Part shown: positions 1-11,229 of the stretch, piece after piece
How the letters are laid out: every line of letters starts with the position of its first letter
How positions within the stretch are numbered: position 1 is the stretch's first letter
Assembly: GCA_019454045.1 (NCBI GenBank)
Contig: SKCR01025356.1
Location: 496,001 to 560,000, forward strand
Direction of reading: 5' to 3'
Length of the DNA stretch: 64,000 nt
Source of the DNA: Zanthoxylum bungeanum
Taxonomy: Eukaryota > Streptophyta > Magnoliopsida > Sapindales > Rutaceae
The notes under the pieces: generated by a model
Told to the model about the DNA's origin: nothing
The model's database searches: none
What the model saw: only the letters and a program-made list of their open reading frames with translations
Translations under genes and position numbers: made by a program

Positions 1-183
1 CATCACAAGTGACATAAGTAATGGACCATTCCGAACCCAACGGTTTGAGGTCTTCCCTTGCGAGGGGTGAGTGCGGCCTTAAATCTTTGTCCCGGTTCAC
101 ACCGGGTGGCGACTCCATGTTATTTCGTACTCTCATCTAGGCCGCGAGCCTAGAACAGTGTCGCTGATTTCTGTGTCCTACAA
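1..183 (+). repeat. 3' end of a long Ogre/Tat-like LTR (truncated by window start)
   Basis: This stretch matches, in reverse complement, the first 200 or so bases of the long LTRs at 49990 and 56898. Shared blocks include the region around CCGAACCCAACGG, CTTCCCTTGCGAGGGG and the block around GGTGGCGACTCC, and the copy ends in GTGTCCTACA at 183. Seen on the + strand it is the 3' terminus of an LTR in the opposite orientation to the element at 49990-59458. No primer binding site follows, so this is a 3' LTR or a solo LTR. The rest lies outside the window. Confidence 0.8.
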
Positions 184-1085
184 TAATACACAATATAAAA
201 CACAAAATACATAATTTTAGAGAGATCCAAGGAGGAGGATTGAAGGGCGACAAGAGGAGATGAAGACGGTGACGTCCGAGGAAGAAGAGATTCAATTCGG
301 ATTTTATCTTCTTGTTTTCTTTCTTAGAACTCTAATGATTTCCATTAAATTCATGACCTTATTGTTATTGTTTTTATCTTTAGTCATGAACTAACTCCTT
401 AATTCTGGAGAATGATGTAATCGATGCTTGAACCTTTGTATTATTTATCAATATTGTTATGAAGTTTTATTCAGTTTATTTATATTCTTTTGAGTTTAAT
501 GCTTCTTGTTTTGTTGGCCACAAATTAAGATGATGTATGTTTAGAATCTATCACTCGGTAGAAGGGATTTTGAATGGATCTAGAGAATATGACCTAGGAT
601 TCTATAGAGTTCGGGAGAATATATAGTTCATTTGAAGTCGTTAACATAGAGTCACAAGACGTAATAAGTTGTTAATTACTAGATTTTTATAGGGATATCG
701 AATCTGTAGTTGATAATATTTTCACTGTTACTCGAGAGAGGGAGTGAATGCTTGAGGATTCTTGACTTATAAACAATACAACTGAACAAGTTAATTGGCA
801 TGACAAATACATAGGGGATAGTTAAGTGAAATCAAACTCTATGATTCATTTTCTCATTGATATTGCCTTAAGCATTCAGTTAGTTTTATTTTAATTATCT
901 TGTTTATACTTTTCTAATTAAATCAAATTAAAGTTCTATGTCTAAATAAAGTTAAGGTTAATAATTATAGTACTTAGTGCAATTTAGATTACAATACTTG
1001 TGGGTTCGACACTTGCACTTATCATTTACTAAAACTTGACACCGTACACTTACGATACGATATAAAATATCGCAACACATATCAA
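184..1085. other. AT-rich non-coding stretch, unassigned
   Basis: I see no gene here. The stretch is AT-rich. Its last 130 bases (around TGTGGGTTCGACACTTGCAC and the following ACACCGTACACTTACG) resemble the text found just before the primer binding site in some plant gypsy elements, so part of it may be an old LTR or leader fragment. This is a weak inference. The LINE coding sequence begins near 1090. Confidence 0.35.
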
Positions 1086-1089
1086 GGTT

Positions 1090-1290
1090 CATGAAGCCGA
1101 ATTCCATAACATCACCAATTGACCCGCAACAAGCCATATTCAGTATTTGTTGCAGCCTCTCCATTTCCCAGTAGAGTTTCACATATTTGCACTGGAAAAT
1201 GGCGTGACCGATGGTTTCTTCCTGATTCTTGCACCTCTGGCAGCTTGGCAGCTTATAGACGTAATACTTTCTTTTTCCATAAGTTAACAC
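1090..1290 (-). pseudogene. LINE ORF2 C-terminal zinc-binding domain (zf-RVT)
   Basis: The minus-strand frame reads a CxxC...H...C pattern (LPSCQRCKNQEETIGHAIFQ, then CKYVKLYW). This is the zf-RVT domain at the end of plant LINE ORF2 proteins. It probably binds nucleic acid during target-primed reverse transcription, by family knowledge. LINE-like sequence stops near codon DILYRIVSVRC; the rest of the open frame down to 958 is flanking DNA. It is a fragment separated from the upstream RT by frameshifts. Confidence 0.75.
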
Positions 1291-1738
1291 ACGTGGGCAA
1301 CCATCATTTTATGCATTTCCATATGAAGCATCTGATTTTTGGAGGGATGTCCAATCTCTATATTTTCTTCCACAGGCCCCATAGTTGAGAAACTGAATCC
1401 TTATGAGCTTTTTTAACAGATATTGCTTTGTAGGAGGCTGACTTTACTGTAAAATTTCCTCATTTTGCAAGGTGTCAAATAACTCTATCGTCTTGAGGTG
1501 TCATAGGGAGTGGAATCCTCAAGATATTTTGTTTATCATTCTCTCCAAGAGAGGCCTCAATCATCTCAATGTCCTAGGTATTGTTGTCTTTGATTAGCTC
1601 TGAGACAATGTCCTCCTGATGAGAAAGGTGTGGTGGGTATGGCCTGAAGCAAGCTGTGTTCAGAATCTAGTCACTGCTGTAAATATGGGTTGTTTTGCCA
1701 TTTTCTATTCGCCACCGAATCCCTCGCTTCAAGATTTT

Positions 1739-2137
1739 TCAACCCCATAGGATACTTCTCCATATAAAGGAAGGATTATGCCCTACCTTCGCATCAAAAA
1801 ACTGTCTGCCCTTGAAATATCTGGCCTTTAACACTGCAGCAACCATAGACTCCGGATGTTGTATTATCCTCCATCCTTTTTTTGCCACTAATGATTGATT
1901 GAAAGCTTCAAAATTTTTGAAACCCATTCCATCATCCATTTTCGATTTACAGAGTTTGTCCCAGCTTGCCAAGTGAATCTTTTTCTCCTGCTCATTTGAA
2001 CCCCTCCAAAATCCATTTAGTTTCCTCTGAATATCCTCACAAATTCTTATCGGTATTTTAAAAACACTCATGCAATAAGATGGAATAGCTTGAGCCACAG
2101 CCTTGATAAACACATATTTTCCCTCATTTAGAACCAT
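1739..2137 (-). pseudogene. LINE ORF2 connector between RT and zf-RVT
   Basis: This 132-codon frame contains AVAQAIPSYCMSVFKIP, then a segment with GFWRGS and IHLASWDKLCKSKMDDGMGF, and then SLVAKKGWRI. It is the strongly conserved region that follows the RT thumb in plant L1-type LINE ORF2. It has no catalytic residues of its own. The upstream sequence 2138-2587 continues the RT in other frames, so the reading frame is broken here. Identification as LINE is secure; function is lost. Confidence 0.85.
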
Positions 2138-3337
2138 CTATCCTGCCATCATGATAGCTTCCCTAAAAGTTTTTGTTTGATTTCCAAAAAATAACTTCCT
2201 ATAACTTCTGCTATGGATGGGAGCCCCTTGTATCTTTCATTCGGATTTGCCAAATTTAACTGGAATAAGTTCTTGATGTTCTCCTGTAAGGCTCGGTCAA
2301 TGTTAGGGCTGAAGAAAATATATTATTTATCATAGTTGAAGATCTGACTCGAGGCCTCTACATAAACATCAAAGATTTCCCTTAACCGTCGACTCTCCTC
2401 AATCGATGCTTCCGCTATTCCCAAACTATCATATGATAAATAGAAGATGGGACACATTGACTTAATTGCTAAATTTCAGTCCACTAACCTAGTTCCTATC
2501 CATTGCTGAATTTAACATACTCGAAAGCACCTCGGCACACAGTATAAAAAGGTATGGAGATAATGGGCATCCTTATATTAGTTCTATTTACTGCTTAATC
2601 TTCCCAAATACTTTCCGATTGACAATAATCGAAAAAGATGGTGTGGAAATATAATTTTGTATGAGATCCCTCCTTTTATCCAAAAACCCCATACTTTTCA
2701 TAACTCTGTCAATAAATCCCCACTCTACCTGATCATATGCCTTACTAATATCATGCTTTAATGCCATCCAACCTTTCTTACCACTCTTATGTTTGCTGAT
2801 TTTGTGCAAACACTCATATCCAACAATTAAATTATCGGTTATCAAATGGTTTGGCACAAAAGACTGTGATTGTAGGAGATTAAAGAATTTAGTACCCCTT
2901 TCAGACGGTTGGCTATGCATTTAGCTATTATTCGGTACATCACATTGCATAAACTAATCGGCTGGAAGTTTTTCATCTCAGAGGGGTGTTTCTGTTTGGG
3001 AATCAAAGAAATGAGTGTGTGGTTTAGGTCTATCAGATCGTTGAGCACCTCCAAACATGTTTTAGTATCTTCACTTCCCACAATCCACAAATGTTTCTGA
3101 AAAAATCAGTCGGTAAGACATCAGGGCCTAAAGCTTTGTAGGTGCAATCTGTAAAAGCGATTCCAATACCTTATTTGCCATGAATGGTCTGTCCAACCTC
3201 TCTTTTATGTCCTCAACAATGTTCCCACTAATGTCTGTGGTGGCATTGTCGAGCTGATTGCAATCTGGCATGTTAGAAGTAAAAAGTTTTCTAAAAAATT
3301 GGCTAGCCACTTCACTTATTTCCTCTTCAGTCTTCAC
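2138..3337 (-). pseudogene. LINE ORF2 reverse transcriptase core, frameshifted
   Basis: Minus-strand pieces show the RT fingers (LISLIPKQKHPSEMKNFQPI, SLCNVMYRIIAKCIANRLK, about 3090-2890) and the palm around WMALKHDISKAYDQVEWGF (2588-2800). The second catalytic block near 2420-2440 should read FADD. Here it is disrupted by a frameshift and stops: SHLLF is followed by a shifted frame in which only Y-D-S-L can be read. The upstream block at 3128-3337 contains the usual pre-RT text with ASQFFRKLFTSN. The enzyme would copy LINE RNA at a nicked target, but this copy cannot. Confidence 0.85.
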
Positions 3338-3889
3338 CCAGTCTCTTATTTCATTGTAAATTCCCTAAATCTCATTTGTTCTCCTCATTTCAATTGCCTG
3401 TGCATGGAAGAATTTAGTGTTTATATCTTATTCTTTTACCCAAGTCACTCTAGATCTTTGCCGCTAAAAAACCTTATCTTCCTGCAAAATTCTATTAATC
3501 TATTTTTCTATGCTTTTGATAACGCTCCATTTGTTGAGACAATCATCCGAATCATAGGCTTGCTGAAGTTGCCTCTCAAGAAATTGAGTTTGTTTCTTCT
3601 ACTTCCCAACTCAATCCGACTCCAACTGGTTAGCTGAGTCAGAATTCTCTTTGCTTTTTCTGTGTTCTGTTACTCCATTCAGACTTGGCCTAGGCTTATT
3701 GTAACCCCATCATTCTTGTATAATCTATGTACATCTGTCATAATGGCTCCAAACATTTTCATAATAACTACGTCGAGTGCCATTTTTTCTAGCCATAGTT
3801 TTCCAGGTTCTCCCTTGCAGTTCTATCAAAATTGGATTGTGATCCAAACCCCAAGCCGTCACATTCTTAGATATTAAATCCATAAATCT

Positions 3890-4473
3890 CCTTTCCTACC
3901 CATAACTAGCTAAAAAATTGTCCAGACTTTCTTCAATCAGGGCAGTTCCGACCCGTTTATTGGACCAGGCAAAAGGGTAGCCGAGGCTGCCCACATCCCT
4001 CAAACCACTATCAATTGCAGCTACCTTGAATTCATTTATCATTCGTTGGTTTCTGTCTTCCCCCCCATATTTCTCTCCTCCATTCATAATCTTGTTAAAG
4101 TCCTCACCGAATATCCACGACACATTAAAACAATATGCCAATCTTCGTAGTAGTTCCCGAATATACTAGTAAATCTCTACTCCTCCCCCCATAACAACTA
4201 ATTAAGGTGTCTATGTGATGTTTACTAAAAGAGAAAACCTTCATATCGAACGATCCTCTCCATAGAATAGCTAGTCCACCCCTTAGGCCACTCATCGACA
4301 ACAAAATAATTATCAAAACCCAGCAGAACCCTGATCCATTCCATGTCTTCAACCATTTTCTTAGTTTCATAGAAAAAGACTATATCGAGATTCTTTTCGT
4401 GAATAATTTCTCTCACGGCTCGGACCGTCTGAGGATTTTCCAATCCTCGAGCGTTCCGTCATAATATTTTCAT
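3890..4473 (-). pseudogene. LINE ORF2 endonuclease domain (EEP fold), broken
   Basis: The likely ORF2 start is ATG at 4473, reading MKIL, a stop, then RNARGLENPQTVRAVREI. The stop replaces the Trp usual in the W-N-x-R-G-L motif (TGG to TGA). Further pieces are LDIVFFYETKK (the E of the ET motif), FGEDFNKIMNGGEKYGG (GDFN-type motif with D and N kept) and the block around GYPFAWSNKR. This is an exonuclease/endonuclease/phosphatase-type nuclease that nicks target DNA. Several frame changes between 3890 and 4473 show it is dead. Confidence 0.85.
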
Positions 4474-4479
4474 GGCTTC

Positions 4480-5601
4480 CGGCAGGTTGTATCGCAAATT
4501 CCACCGATATCTTCATATTTGAACTAACCTGCCTCTCTTTCCCTTCGGATTTCCACCCTAAAATTGATTCCATCATCATTCCTGAAATGCATTCTCTGTC
4601 ACCTTCCTGAAAAAAAACCTCTTGCCCTTCCTAGCTCTCTCTTATTCACATATCACTATTTCCTGCCCATTTTTCTTCAATTTCTTTCCTTTTTAGAAAC
4701 TGATATTGTAGCTATTCGCCCCATTTCCTTCATGGCCATGCGTTTCCACTTCCTTTGTATCTTCTTCCATATTACCCGGTCCATAAAATTTGATAATGAA
4801 GAGCTAAATGATGTTTGGGCTTTATTTTCCTCTGTCTCTATTTCACTCTTACCAATATTATAATTTGGGCCTTCTGTATGAGTATCTATTTGGCCCTTTA
4901 AAGGCCCAATCAAAATATTACACCCATAGCCCACTCCCTGGGTATCAGTTTCCACCTCACCTTCCAATTTGTCCATACTCTTCTCACATAGACCCATTTG
5001 GAAATGTTCTGTTTTCTCTACCGGCCCGATGGAGGTAGCTTCTTTCATTAAAAAGGTCACATCCTTCAAATCTTCTCTCGTTGTTTCTGTAAAGTCGGCA
5101 TAGGTTTATGATACAAAGCTTCATTTTGCCTGATGTGTGCTTGGGGTGTGGCCTAGGGTTTGGCGAATAAGGTGTGTTAGAGAGTTTAGTTTGGTTTGGA
5201 TTTTTGGTTTTTTTGCTCTGAATCTAGTTTACCGGTAAAAAATTCTCCTCATCTTCCCTGCAACAAGAGTCACGTTGTGTCCTCATTGATGGGCCAGCCT
5301 CATCCCCACCACAAATGTTTATTTTATGGGTCTCCGATTGGGAAATATGAGGTTTTTGGTTGTTTGGTTGTGGATGGGTTAAAATTGGATTCTGGTTTGC
5401 AGGTTACTGATGATCCGAAGTATTAGAGTTTTGAGAAGAAGAAAAATCTCGATTACCCGACATTTCTGTAGAAAGTGGTTGTGGTTCTTTGTTCGAGTTA
5501 CCCATTTTTGAGGTGCCTTCTTTGTGTTTTGCATTTTTGGAATCGTCTCCCCCCTGGTTAGCTCGCATCCATGACCCAAACCTGAAATTAAGGTTACTCA
5601 C
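4480..5601 (-). pseudogene. LINE ORF1, C-terminal part
   Basis: Two minus-strand frames continue the ORF1 whose start lies at 18729. They are low-complexity, charged and Ser/Asn-rich (for example MRANQGGDDSKNAKHKEGTS near 5550), as is usual for the C-terminal half of plant LINE ORF1 after its zinc knuckle. No enzyme motif is visible. A 150-bp piece (5449-5600) is present a second time at 17422-17573, inside the right end of Tat1. ORF1 is cut by the Tat1 insertion at 5601/5602. Confidence 0.7.
5597..5601. repeat. Target site duplication of Tat1 (left copy, CTCAC)
   Basis: CTCAC directly precedes the 5' LTR start (TGTACGGG) and recurs directly after the 3' LTR end (GTCTACA) at 18018-18022. A 5-bp duplication is normal for LTR retrotransposons. 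It proves that the LINE halves on both sides were once contiguous. Confidence 0.9.
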
Positions 5602-6299
5602 TGTACGGGCCAACTTTTCCCTTCGGGCCCAATACTAAATACACCCCAAATTCCCCTAACAGTATCCAAGATAAGACTCAGGCCCTAAATTACCATCTCA
5701 AGCCCACACACAGAGGGAGGGCCCAATATCCTCCAATCTAAAGGACCACAGACTCTCAAAGGTAGCCCAATTTTATAAGTCTATACTGGCCCAAAGATAT
5801 TACGCAAACCCATACCCAGTAAAAATACCGTATCTGAACCGTATCCCAGACTCAATCATGTGTCAGCCCACGAAACACCCAGACTCATAAATACCCCACA
5901 TAATTCAACCATTTCTAGCTTTCAAACGGACAAACAATCAAAATCAATAAGTGCACATGTTTCACAAGTGTGTGTATATTAGATGAGAAATCTAAGACGG
6001 TGGACACACAAGATATACTACTCATAGCTTAATAATATTCACCCCAGAGCTCCCAGAACCCCCTACCTACCACCCTCACGGTAGCTCACGGGGATCATGG
6101 TAATCTCTGACCTTGCTCCTCCATCTATGGCACTTACAGCTCATTTCCACCACTGACTTGGGCGTCGGAGTGCCTACAACATCCACCATATCGGTGGGTA
6201 GATTCTCCACGCTCACTTTAATTCTTGTTTTGCAGGATCGCCAGTGCTCCAACCAATAAATTCTCGATTGTGGACCTCGGCCGCAGACCAGCGTGTATA
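5602..6299 (+). repeat. Tat1 5' LTR (698 bp)
   Basis: It starts TGTACGGGCC and ends GTGTATA, where TACA is expected from the right copy (GTCTACA). 5850-6299 matches 17569-18017 almost base for base. 5602-5849 has no counterpart in the right LTR. The PBS starts two bases after its end. Confidence 0.88.
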
Positions 6300-6300
6300 A

Positions 6301-6322
6301 TTTGGCGCCCACCGTGGGGCCC
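6301..6322 (+). promoter_or_regulatory. Tat1 primer binding site
   Basis: TTTGGCGCCCACCGTGGGGC follows the 5' LTR. The TGGCGCC core is the usual primer binding site text of plant gypsy elements, and Tat2 (39228) and Tat3 (60300) have the same core. It marks where a tRNA primes minus-strand DNA synthesis. Confidence 0.8.
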
Positions 6323-6378
6323 TAACGATTTATAGCAAACAAGCCTTTATTCAATCTACAAGACTTGCAAACATAACA

Positions 6379-7863
6379 ATGGCATCGAGTAGTGAGCCTT
6401 CGGATCTTATAGCTAACCAATTGGCCATCCTCTAGGAACGTCTATGGGTTTTGGAAGAGGAGAATTCAGTCGTGAAGAGTTCCAATAGCGACCTCCAAAA
6501 GCAATTGGAACATATATCATCCACCTCGAGACATAAAGGATTCACATATTCTCTCGATCGACCAAACCGCCAGTCTAAATTGTTGGAGACACTAGACAAT
6601 GAAACGAGCGACATCCCCCCACCCGAAGGTCATCCAACAAGTCATTAAAGGAATCAACGCATTCCACTGGTCGAACAGACACAACATACAGCCTCATCCA
6701 TGCGCAAGGAGATTGAGGAATTCAAGGAAGCAATTCTGTCCAGCCTACCCGGTGCTAGACTACCTCTAAAAAAGCAGATCATGATCCATTTCGGACACCC
6801 CTTTCGTCGAGGTGATCAACTTAATCGAACTCCGTGAAAATTCAATCCACCCGATATGAAGTTGTATGATGGATCAACCGACCCAGACGATCATATAATC
6901 CATTACAAGTACAAAATGATGTCCACAGGCCTATCTTCGCATCAGAGGGAGGCTGGTATGTGTAGAGGATTTGGTGAGACACTGGCTAGCCCAGCCCTTA
7001 TGTGGTTTATCAATCTACCGTACTGATCAATTGGATCCTACAAAGAGTTGGCAGACAAGTTCGTGGAACATTTCACTAGTTTTTGCAAATTAGAAAAGAC
7101 AATAGATGACCTCGATGCCATACAACAACGGAAGGGAGAATCTCTGTGAAGCTACGTGTCACGCTTCAACAAGGAAAGAATCGCTATCCTAGATCTCCAC
7201 CAGCCGACGGCAGTGGAAAGCATTTAGGAATGGGTTGTTTGCTAACAGCGGGCTTTATAAAAAGTTGACAAAGAACCGATACTACACTATGGACCAGGCA
7301 ATGGCCAGAGCCCGAACAGAAATTAGATGGGAAGAAGATAAAAGGAATAAAAAGAGGGAGAGCTCATCCAGTCTACAAGAGAAGGCGATATATCCATCCA
7401 GACGATCGAAATAATTTGGTAGGAGAGGCCAACAATCAACCGACCAAAGAACTTATCGTGGTATGGATATTAGTCCCTACGACAATGCTTCCAATCACAG
7501 ACCAACTTCATTCAACAATAGGGAGAAAACTCCTTATAGCGCCCCCAATCTCCCAGACTACAACTTCACTATTTCCCCGGGTGAACTTGTTTCAGTTCTC
7601 AGGAAAATGGGGAGTGAAGTAAAATGGCCTCCACATTCCAAGGAAGGCTCCGGGAGGAAAGATACTAGTAAGTGGTGCGAATTCCACCGAGACTACGGCC
7701 ACACGACAATCGATTGCATAGCACTGAGATTGGAAGTCTTGGAGCTACTAAACAAAAGGCACCTGAAAGACCTGCTCGCAGAGAAAAGGGAAAGCGGTGA
7801 TTGCGAGGAGAGGCGACAGAGAAGTGCAAAAAGATCGACCATTATCACCTCCACCGATAAATA
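6379..7863 (+). pseudogene. Tat1 gag, with stops and frameshifts
   Basis: The ATG at 6379 opens MASSSEPSDLIANQLAIL, followed by a stop that looks like CAG to TAG. After a variable N-terminus the capsid-type domain can be read in pieces around 6840-7250 (KLYDGSTDPDDHIIHYK, then the AGMCRGFGETLASPALMWF region, then ADKFVEHFTS). Near 7670 a plant gypsy zinc-knuckle-like block reads CEFHRDYGHTTIDC (C-x-x-H-x3-G-H-x4-D-C). It encodes the structural protein that packages element RNA. At least four stops interrupt it, several at positions where Trp, Gln or Arg codons would be expected. Confidence 0.8.
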
Positions 7864-7899
7864 ACATTGTTAATTTCATCTCAGTGGGATCAGAAGTTA

Positions 7900-8475
7900 G
7901 TGGGATCTCCTATTCCTCGGCGAAGCGACATGCCAGGATGGTAACGACTGTCGCCTCGTGTCCTTCGATGATGGTGACGTGAGACTTCACCGATCTGGCA
8001 ATTGAGTTCATGGATGACAGAGCATCCAGTCATAATAATCCCCCACCATGACACATTGGTGATTTCCTTGCAAGTGGCCAACTTCATGATCAAGAGAGTG
8101 CTAGTCGACATGGGGTCATCAGCCAACATCATCTTCCTAACCGCCCTTAATGACATGGGAGGAAAATTGGAGAGGATAAATTGTCGGTCTATGGCTGTGA
8201 TTGGCTTCAGCGGGGAGCAAAAAATCACTATAGGGGAAATCTCTCTTCCAGTATACGCGGGCGGGATCAACAAAATAACAACATTTCTGGTCCTAGATTG
8301 CCCTTCAGCCTATAACCTGATAATGGGGCGGCCTTGGATTCACGACATGAGGGCTGTCTCGTCTACTTATCACCAGATGCTGAAGTTTCCAACCAAATGG
8401 AGTGTCCAAGAAATCAAAGGAGACCAACTTGCTTCCAGAAGTTGTTATCAAACGATCTTGAAGGCGAAATCCTAG
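7900..8475 (+). pseudogene. Tat1 protease region
   Basis: The 157-codon frame at 8002-8475 carries the retropepsin-like active site block [13 protein letters not shown]. The family usually has D-T/S-G; here Met replaces Thr. It also has the downstream hydrophobic-G pattern around [12 protein letters not shown]. This aspartic protease would cleave the Gag-Pol polyprotein. The frame ends in a stop at 8475 and the following linker to RT is interrupted, so the polyprotein is broken. Confidence 0.8.
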
Positions 8476-8559
8476 TCGGCATAGCAATTACATTAGGGAT
8501 CTTGTCGAGTCTACACTGACACTCCAAAACTGGAGGAGCTCGATGAGGTCCAAATTCAT

Positions 8560-9240
8560 CCACACTCCCCAAACTATAAAACCCAAGTTGGAGCTGACCT
8601 CGATCCCGCGCTACGCGCCGAACTGGTAGATTTCCTCAAGAAACGACATGACTGCTTCGTTTGGTCGCATGAATATATGACAGGAATAGACCCAGAGTTG
8701 ATGACACACGAACTACATGTGGATCCAGACTACCTACCTGTCAAACAGAAAAAGAGGAAGTTCACCCCAAAGAGGAACCGAGTCATCGACGAGGAAGTCC
8801 AGAAGTTGTTGGAGAATGAGGCGATTAGAGAAGTACAATTCCCGGAATGGCTCGCTAACGTCGTGGTAGTACGGAAGAAGAATGGGAAATGGCGAGTCTG
8901 CATTGATTTCACGGACTTAAACAAAGCGTGTTTGAAGGATTCTTTCCCACTCCCTCATATTGATTCAATGGTCGACGCTACAGCTGGGCATGAACTATTG
9001 AGTTTCATGGATGCATATTCAGGCTACAACCAAATCCTCATTCATCCTGACGACCAGGAGAAGACGACCTTCATCACAAATAGGGGAATCTACTGTTATA
9101 AAGTGATGCCATTCGGACTTAAGAATGCTGGGGCTACCTACCAACGTCTCATCAACAAGATGTTTTCCAATCAAATTGGGAAAACCATGGAAGTCTACAT
9201 TGATGACATGTTGGTGAAATCACTGCAAGCCAACAACACT
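8560..9240 (+). pseudogene. Tat1 reverse transcriptase
   Basis: A nearly intact RT. Seen in order: the fingers block around WRVCIDFTDLNKACLKDSFP, the first catalytic Asp in LLSFMDAYSGYNQI, the block around KVMPFGLKNAGATYQ, and the catalytic YIDD in MEVYIDDMLVKS. The frame opens at 8677, but RT-type sequence starts about 8560. Around 9240 it shifts frame (KSLQAN, then LAHLEEAF in another frame). About 40 residues normally following CAFGVV are missing, so the link to RNase H is deleted. Confidence 0.9.
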
Positions 9241-9816
9241 TGGCCCATTTGGAAGAGGCATTCGACATGATGAGGAAGTATGGGATGAATCTGAACCCCA
9301 CCAAATGTGCCTTCGGGGTAGTTTCAGGGCCGCTCTTAACAGGTTCATCTCCAAGTCTACAGACAAGAGTTTCTTATTTTTCTTCACTCTTGGGAAGGCA
9401 AAGAAATTCGAATGGACCCCAGCCTGTGAAGAGGCCTTAAAAAGACTTAAAGAATACTTGACCACACCTCCACTCATATCTAAACCAGTCGGTGATGAAA
9501 GGTTATTCCTCTACCTTGGAGTTTCATCGCAAGCGGTCAGCGCAGTTTTGATCAGGGAAGAGGGAGGCAACAACTCCCAGTCTACTATGTAAGTAAAGCA
9601 CTGCTCGACCCGGAGACTCGGTATACTCAAATGGAGAAATTGGTTCTTGCCCTAGTAATGGCGGCACTGAAGCTACGTCCCTACTTTCAGGGCCATCCAG
9701 TCACCATTTACACCACCTACCCTTGGATGAGCATTCTTCACAAGCCCGAACTCTCTGACAGAATGACCAAAAGGGCTGTTGAACTTGAAGAGTACGACAT
9801 CACTTACCTGCCGTGA
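9240..9816 (+). pseudogene. Tat1 RNase H (first), deleted at its start
   Basis: Frames at 9305-9592 and 9631-9816 carry ALNRFISKSTDKSFLFFF, the KKFEWTPACEEALKRLKEYL block, LYLGVSSQAVSAVLIREEGG, then TQMEKLVLALVMAALKLRPYF. These are typical of the RT thumb/connection and RNase H of gypsy Pol. The segment between CAFGVV and ALNRF has been lost and a second frameshift lies near 9590. RNase H would remove the RNA template strand after copying. Confidence 0.8.
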
Positions 9817-10345
9817 ACCGCCATTAAGTCCCAAGCTCTCGCGGATTTCGTGGCGGACTTCAGTCCCAACCCACAAGCCGATGTGGAAGAAGAGGTACAT
9901 TGCGTCCAGACAATTGATGTATGGAAACTTGTAGTAGATGGTTCATCCAGCAGACATGGTTCCGGATTATGAGTTGTGATCACTATTCCCTTAGGCGACA
10001 TTATACAACAAACATTTAAATATGGCTTCCAAACTACCAATAATTAGGCCAAGTACGAAGCATTGATAGCCGGACTAACTCTGCTTAAAGAATTTGGAGT
10101 GAAGAGAGTTGAGGCAACGTGAGATTCTCAACTAGTTGTCAACCAACTCCACGGATCTTACCAAGATCGCGGAGCTCAAATGGCAGCCTACTTATCGGAG
10201 GTAAAAGAAATCCAGTCTTCATTAGAATCATTTGTAATCTCACAGATTCCCAGAACCGAGAACATTCATGTGGATGCCCTGGCTACTCTTGGGTCCACCC
10301 TACAAGAAGATAATAATCATACCATACCAGTAGCATATCTATAAT
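9817..10345 (+). pseudogene. Tat1 second RNase H (plant/archaeal-like)
   Basis: After the first RNase H comes a separate RNase H: WKLVVDGSSSRHGSG (catalytic Asp), a stop, then AKYEALIAGLTLLKEFGVKR (catalytic Glu), DSQLVVNQLHGSYQD (Asp) and IPRTENIHVDALATL (Asp). All four acidic residues are kept but three stops interrupt the frame. A second RNase H of this kind is a known hallmark of Tat-group elements. Confidence 0.82.
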
Positions 10346-10407
10346 GGCCAGCCATTACTAAAGTAGAAGATGGAGCTGTCTCCTACATCGAACAAGTCGA
10401 CTCGTGG

Positions 10408-11229
10408 ATGACGCCTTTGGTCAAGTATCTGAAGGAAGGTACATTACAGACAGATAAGGTGGTCGCTCAAAAAATCCAGCGACAAACTGCACTGTTCACT
10501 CTTTATGACAGCCAACTCCTGAGAAGATCCTTCTCCGAGCCCTACCTCAAGTGCCTTACTCCTGAAGAAGTGAAATACGTGTTAGCCGAATTACATGAAA
10601 GGGAATTTGGAAATCACTCAGGAGGAAAGAGTCTTATGAGTCGAGCCCACACGGTCGGGTACTACTAGCCATCGATACGAGCTGACGCAGTAGACTACGC
10701 TCGTAAATGTGAGAAATGCCAAAGGTTCGCCCCAGTCTCTCATCTCCCACCAGAGAAACTCAGTCCTACTTTATCCCATTGGCCATTTATGAAATGGAGA
10801 ATGGACATCATTGGGAAACTACCAGTCGCATCGGGACAATGAGTCTATATACTGGCATTGACAGACTACTACTCCAAATGGATCTAAGTAGAGGCCTTCG
10901 CGAGGGTAAGGGACAAGGAAGTGCAGAGCTTCATATGGAAGAACATCATCTGTCATTTCGGTCTACCCAGGGAGATCATTACTGATAATGGATCCCAATT
11001 CATTAGTCACTGCTTCCAGGATTTTTGTAGGAATTGGGGAATAAAACTAAGCTTCTCCACCCTGCGCTACCCACAAGCCAATGGTAAAGCCGAGTCTTCC
11101 AATAAAACCATAATGAACACTTTGAAGAATAGATTGGAGAAAACAAAATAGGCATGGGCGGACGAACTCTCAGGAGTCTTGTGGTCATACCGGACGAGTG
11201 TAAGATCATCTACTGGCGAAACTCCATTC
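10408..11229 (+). pseudogene. Tat1 integrase, zinc-binding and catalytic core (N-terminal part)
   Basis: HEREFGNHSGGKSLMSRA and CEKCQRFAPVSHLPPEKL give the HHCC zinc-binding domain. The core shows MDIIGKLPVA, TDYYSKWI, EIITDNGSQFISHCFQDF (second Asp of DDE) and QANGKAESSNKTIMNTLKNR (Glu of DDE). Stops occur at about 10666, 10840, 10888 and 11150. The reading continues to TGETPF at 11229, where a solo LTR is inserted; the C-terminal part resumes at 13215. The enzyme would insert element DNA into the genome. Confidence 0.88.

Larger units (their letters stand above)
1090..5601 (-). mobile_element. Non-LTR retrotransposon (plant L1-type LINE), 3' part
   Basis: On the minus strand the order is the end of ORF1 (5601 to 4480), an apurinic-type endonuclease (4473 to 3890), reverse transcriptase (3337 to about 2400), the connector (2137 to 1739) and a zinc-binding RT domain (1290 to 1090). 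This is the normal order of plant L1-type LINEs. The 5' part of the same element lies at 18023-18880; Tat1 separates the two and left a CTCAC target duplication. Many frameshifts and stops make it non-functional. No clear poly-A tail is visible at the 3' end near 1090. Confidence 0.9.

Noticed and set aside
5196..5426. Plus-strand ORFs in 3299-5426
   Set aside because: They are shadows of the LINE ORF1/ORF2 on the minus strand and show no domain.
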